From positions 1,178,001 to 1,242,000 of the forward strand of contig NZ_JACHBR010000001.1 in the NCBI RefSeq assembly GCF_014200435.1: DNA of 64,000 nt. The letters run 5' to 3'. Numbering within the stretch: position 1 is the first letter of the stretch; every line of letters begins with the position of its first letter. A model generated the notes under the pieces. It was not told the DNA's origin and made no database searches. It was given only the letters and a program-made list of their open reading frames with translations. Positions 61,417-64,000 of the stretch are shown piece by piece. This stretch comes from Sphaerisporangium krabiense (GTDB taxonomy: Bacteria > Actinomycetota > Actinomycetes > Streptosporangiales > Streptosporangiaceae). A program made the translations under genes and the position numbers.

Positions 61417-61506
61417 GACACCACCTCCATGTGGCTGTCGAGACAATGAAATCTCCATCTGGAAGTATCACTATGAACGAACGATCCTTCAAGGAGGTGC
61501 CCGCAA

Positions 61507-61938
61507 ATGCGGACCGAGCACGACGAGGTTGCGTCCCGGGTCCTGCCCCTCGCCCTCAACCGCGTCGCCGCGCGGCTCAACACCGAAACCGGGCAAGCGC
61601 TCGCCGGGACAGGACTCACGCTCGACCAGTGGCGGGTGCTGGACGTGCTGGCGACGACGGAGGGACTGGCGATGAGCGAGATCGCCGCCGCGGCCGTCAT
61701 CACGGGTCCCACGCTCACCCGGGCGGTCGACCGGCTGGTCGACCGGGCGTACATCTATCGCAATCTCGACCACACCGACCGGCGCCGTGTGCTCGTACGG
61801 CTGAGTGAGCGCGGCGCCGAGGTGCACCGCGAGCTCGCCTCACGTGTCGCCGACGCCCTGGCCGCGTCCTTGCGAAGGTTGGACGCCGCGGAGGCGGCGC
61901 AGTTGCGCATGCTCCTCGATCGGCTCGCCGGGGGCTAG
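61507..61938 (+). CDS. MarR-family regulator of the amide cluster
   Basis: 143 residues, winged helix-turn-helix (MSEIAAAAVITGPTLTRAVD as recognition region; YRNLDHTDRRRVLVRLSERG as wing). Between the AmiC-like gene and the formamidase gene, it matches the AmiA type of the Mycobacterium smegmatis acetamidase locus, a repressor there. AAGGAGGTG precedes ATG 61507. It probably binds the 62015-62028 palindrome and the divergent gap of 90 bases to its left. Confidence 0.88.
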   Translation: MRTEHDEVASRVLPLALNRVAARLNTETGQALAGTGLTLDQWRVLDVLATTEGLAMSEIAAAAVITGPTLTRAVDRLVDRAYIYRNLDHTDRRRVLVRLSERGAEVHRELASRVADALAASLRRLDAAEAAQLRMLLDRLAGG

Positions 61939-62010
61939 GTCGTATCTGACAACTCAGGATTCTGCGGTGCGCGGCCCCCCGGTCGTCCAGGCCCACCGAG
62001 ATAGAACCAC

Positions 62011-62038
62011 TTGACATATTTTCATATGGAACTAATGT
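62011..62038 (+). promoter_or_regulatory. Promoter and operator candidate of the formamidase gene
   Basis: TTGACA at 62011-62016 and TAATGT at 62033-62038 with a 16-base spacer; in the spacer CATAT (62015-62019) and ATATG (62024-62028) form an inverted repeat. Likely promoter with a MarR-type operator. Confidence 0.7.
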
Positions 62039-62076
62039 CGTCCGCACCACACACCCTTCGATCCTTGGAGGACACG

Positions 62077-63276
62077 TTGTCTGGTGTGGACTTCACCCGC
62101 TCGGGTGTCTCCCGCTTCCGTGATCGCGATCTCGGTGTACCGCACTACCGCTGCGAGGTCGGAGTACCGCTGGCGGAGCAGAAGGAGCTCGGGCACAACC
62201 GGTGGCATCCCGACATCCCGCCGCTGCACGAGCTCGGCCCCGGCGACGAGGTGATCCTCGAGGCCCCCGGCTACGACGACTACCAGCTCAAGGACGTCGA
62301 CGACGAGCAGGACATCCGTGACTTCGACCTGACCCGCACCCACCCCATCGCCGGCCCGGTCAAGGTCGACGGCGCCGAGCCGGGCGACCTGCTGGTGGTG
62401 GACGTGCTCGACGTCCAGCCCCTCTCCGGCATCGGCTACTCCAACATCCTGCCGGGCATGGGCGGCCCACTCGCCTCCTGGTTCCCCCGGGGCTACAAGA
62501 CCGTCTGGGACCTGCACGGGCTGTTCGCCACCAGCCGCCAGATCCCCGGTGTGGAGATCCCGGCCATCAGCCACCCCGGCGTCATCGGCGTGGCCCCGTC
62601 GCACGATCTGCTGCGCATCTGGAACGAGCGCGAGGATCCCCTCATCGACCAGGGACTGGCCGGCCCCCGAAGCACGGCGACGTCCACCGCCGTCCTGCGC
62701 ACGCTGGAGGGGGCGGAGTGGGAACGCGTCGCCGCCACCGCCGCGCGGACCGTGCCGCCCCGGGAGAACGGCGGCAACCTCGACATCAAGAACCTCTCTC
62801 GCGGGTCGCGGGTGTACTTCCCCGTGTTCGTGGAGGGTGCGCTGTTCTCCACGGGGGACTTCCACTTCTCCGAGGGCGACGGTGAGATCACCTGGAACGC
62901 CATCGAGATGGACGGCATCGGCTGGTTCCGCTTCAACGTCATCAAGGGCGGCATGGCACGGTACGGCATCCGCACGCCGATGCTCCGCCCCTCCCCTGTT
63001 GACCCGAACCTGGGCACTCGGTACCTGAGCTTCAGTGGCCTGTCCGCCCGCGGCACGGATCAGAAGTACCTTGACGCGACCGCCGCCGCCGTGGACGCCG
63101 TCGAGCAGGCGATCGAGTATCTCGGCAAGTTCGGCTACACGCCGGAGCAGGCGTACACGATCATCTCCGTCGCGCCCTGCGAGATGCACGTGGGCGGCAT
63201 CGTCGACATCCCGAACGCCGCGGTGACGCTGAAGGTGCCGCTGGACATCTTCGACAAGGACATCCTGCCGTCCTGA
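62077..63276 (+). CDS. Acetamidase/formamidase (FmdA/AmdA family)
   Basis: 399 residues of the FmdA_AmdA family, which hydrolyses formamide and short amides to acid and ammonia in the cytoplasm. Typical parts are GHNRWHPDIPPLHELGPGDE near residue 40, SHPGVIGVAPSHDLL near 167, NGGNLDIKNLSRGSRVYFPV near 230 and EMHVGGIVDIPNAAVTLKVP near the end. TTG 62077 with GGAGG five bases upstream is the start; the frame upstream overlaps the promoter. Next to a channel of the AmiS/UreI type, an AmiC-like sensor and a MarR gene, the unit is for use of short amides as nitrogen source. Confidence 0.93.
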   Translation: MSGVDFTRSGVSRFRDRDLGVPHYRCEVGVPLAEQKELGHNRWHPDIPPLHELGPGDEVILEAPGYDDYQLKDVDDEQDIRDFDLTRTHPIAGPVKVDGAEPGDLLVVDVLDVQPLSGIGYSNILPGMGGPLASWFPRGYKTVWDLHGLFATSRQIPGVEIPAISHPGVIGVAPSHDLLRIWNEREDPLIDQGLAGPRSTATSTAVLRTLEGAEWERVAATAARTVPPRENGGNLDIKNLSRGSRVYFPVFVEGALFSTGDFHFSEGDGEITWNAIEMDGIGWFRFNVIKGGMARYGIRTPMLRPSPVDPNLGTRYLSFSGLSARGTDQKYLDATAAAVDAVEQAIEYLGKFGYTPEQAYTIISVAPCEMHVGGIVDIPNAAVTLKVPLDIFDKDILPS

Positions 63277-63430
63277 GTCATCCCTGCCGGGGTGCCCGCA
63301 CCACTCTGGGGCGGGCGCCCCGGAACCGCCGCGAAACACCGGGCTCGGTACATCACCCAGGCCCGGGCACGGTTCCGATCACCCCGGCTGAGGGCCGGAT
63401 CCCCCCACGAAAGAGGAGAGCGCATCTGGC

Positions 63431-64000
63431 ATGAGCGACGTGGGACTGTTGTTCGTCGGCGCGGTGCTGATCATCAACGGCATCATGCTTCTCGGCGCGA
63501 TCACGGACAAGGCGGCGGCTCCGCTCAACTTCTTCGTCGGCGCACTGCAGGTGGTGACGCCGACGTTTCTCATCATGACGGCCGACGGCGACCGGGCGAT
63601 CATCGCCGGGGCCGCCGGGCTCTACCTGTTCGGCTTCACCTACCTGTGGGTGGGCATCAACGCCGCGACGGGGTGGCCAGGGGAGGGGCTCGGCTGGTTC
63701 TCGCTCTTCGTCGCGGCCGCCGCCGTGGGGTACGCCGTCTACACCTGGCAGACCGGCGGCCGGGTGTTCACGGTCATCTGGCTCGCCTGGGCCCTGCTGT
63801 GGTTCCTCTTCTTCCTGGTGCTCGCTCTCGGGCATACGAGACTCAGCCGCTTCACCGGATTGGTCGCGGTCGCCGAAGGCGTGCTCACGGCCGCCGTTCC
63901 GGCCGCGCTCGCGCTCACCGGGCTGTGGCGCGACTCGACGGGGGCGGCCCTGATCGCCGCCGTGCTCACCGTCGTCGCACTCGCCGTGCTGTGGTGGGCC
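63431..64000 (+). CDS. AmiS/UreI-family amide or urea channel, 3' end missing
   Basis: 190 codons are visible and the frame runs off the right edge without a stop. Six or so hydrophobic helices with the family opening VGLLFVGAVLIINGIMLLG and the conserved APLNFFVGALQVVTPTFLIM and GLYLFGFTYLWVGINAATGW. AmiS/UreI proteins are proton-gated or free channels for urea and short amides in the inner membrane, here supplying the formamidase. GAGGAG lies about 13 bases before ATG 63431, a bit far. The family length of about 200 residues means only the last few are missing. Confidence 0.92.
   Translation, partial: MSDVGLLFVGAVLIINGIMLLGAITDKAAAPLNFFVGALQVVTPTFLIMTADGDRAIIAGAAGLYLFGFTYLWVGINAATGWPGEGLGWFSLFVAAAAVGYAVYTWQTGGRVFTVIWLAWALLWFLFFLVLALGHTRLSRFTGLVAVAEGVLTAAVPAALALTGLWRDSTGAALIAAVLTVVALAVLWWA

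Noticed and set aside
62011..62076. TTG 62011 as start of the formamidase gene
   Set aside because: Those bases are the TTGACA -35 box of the promoter, and a GGAGG stands properly before TTG 62077.

Overview
The window is high-GC, gene-dense chromosomal DNA of a filamentous actinomycete. Marks of this are GTG/TTG starts, ATGA/GTGA operon overlaps, an S-adenosyl methyltransferase of the DUF574 type, LAL/LuxR, PucR and MarR regulators, and a secreted GH18 chitinase. Gene content and order suggest Streptosporangiales (Actinomadura/Nonomuraea/Sphaerisporangium-like) or a close relative; the genus cannot be fixed from the sequence alone.

Left part (1-16 kb). A cut-off APC permease converges on lipB. 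A PspC-like protein, a LURP-one-like protein and a YbhN-type membrane protein follow. A deoxyribose catabolism operon on the minus strand has deoC, a full aldehyde dehydrogenase and a catalytically truncated aldehyde dehydrogenase. A short unlisted gene of 55 codons lies behind a foldable leader. A large LuxR-type ATPase regulator comes next, then a GDT1/TMEM165 manganese exporter under a yybP-ykoY-type riboswitch. A conserved housekeeping block closes this part: murB, a small hydrophilic protein, the MaoC pair hadB/hadA, rpmG, tRNA-Met and tRNA-Thr.

Middle part (16-34.8 kb), accessory in character. It holds two MarR-controlled loci (one with an MFS exporter and a YceI protein that share Cna-B-like domains, one with an azoreductase), a multidomain chitinase with tandem promoter palindromes, two alpha/beta hydrolases, a PucR regulator, a DUF4394 protein, a DUF574 methyltransferase, a SpoU-type RNA methyltransferase, a proline-less tautomerase relative and two small secreted proteins. 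It ends at a tRNA-Tyr gene. Beside that gene lie a decayed integrase end and a duplicated tRNA 3' half, the scar of an integrative element of the SLP1/pSAM2 kind.

Right part (34.9-64 kb). YajQ, a repeat-rich gap, a secreted propeller-like protein, a flavin-fold oxidase and HtpX lead into a reduced respiratory complex I gene set: nuoABCH and nuoIJKLMN, with no nuoD, E, F or G. It is split by a 6.5-kb block on the other strand that holds a membrane-HhH protein, a membrane-linked Ser/Thr kinase, two WXG-like proteins, a metallo-hydrolase and a short-chain dehydrogenase. Divergent from nuoA is korAB (2-oxoglutarate:ferredoxin oxidoreductase), preceded by a cysteine-type leader peptide. The likely joint function is electron flow from 2-oxo acids through ferredoxin into an NADH-module-free complex I. 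Then come nsrR and hmp (nitric oxide response) with matching palindromes, and an amide-use cluster: an AmiC-like binding protein, a MarR regulator, formamidase/acetamidase and an AmiS/UreI channel cut by the right edge.
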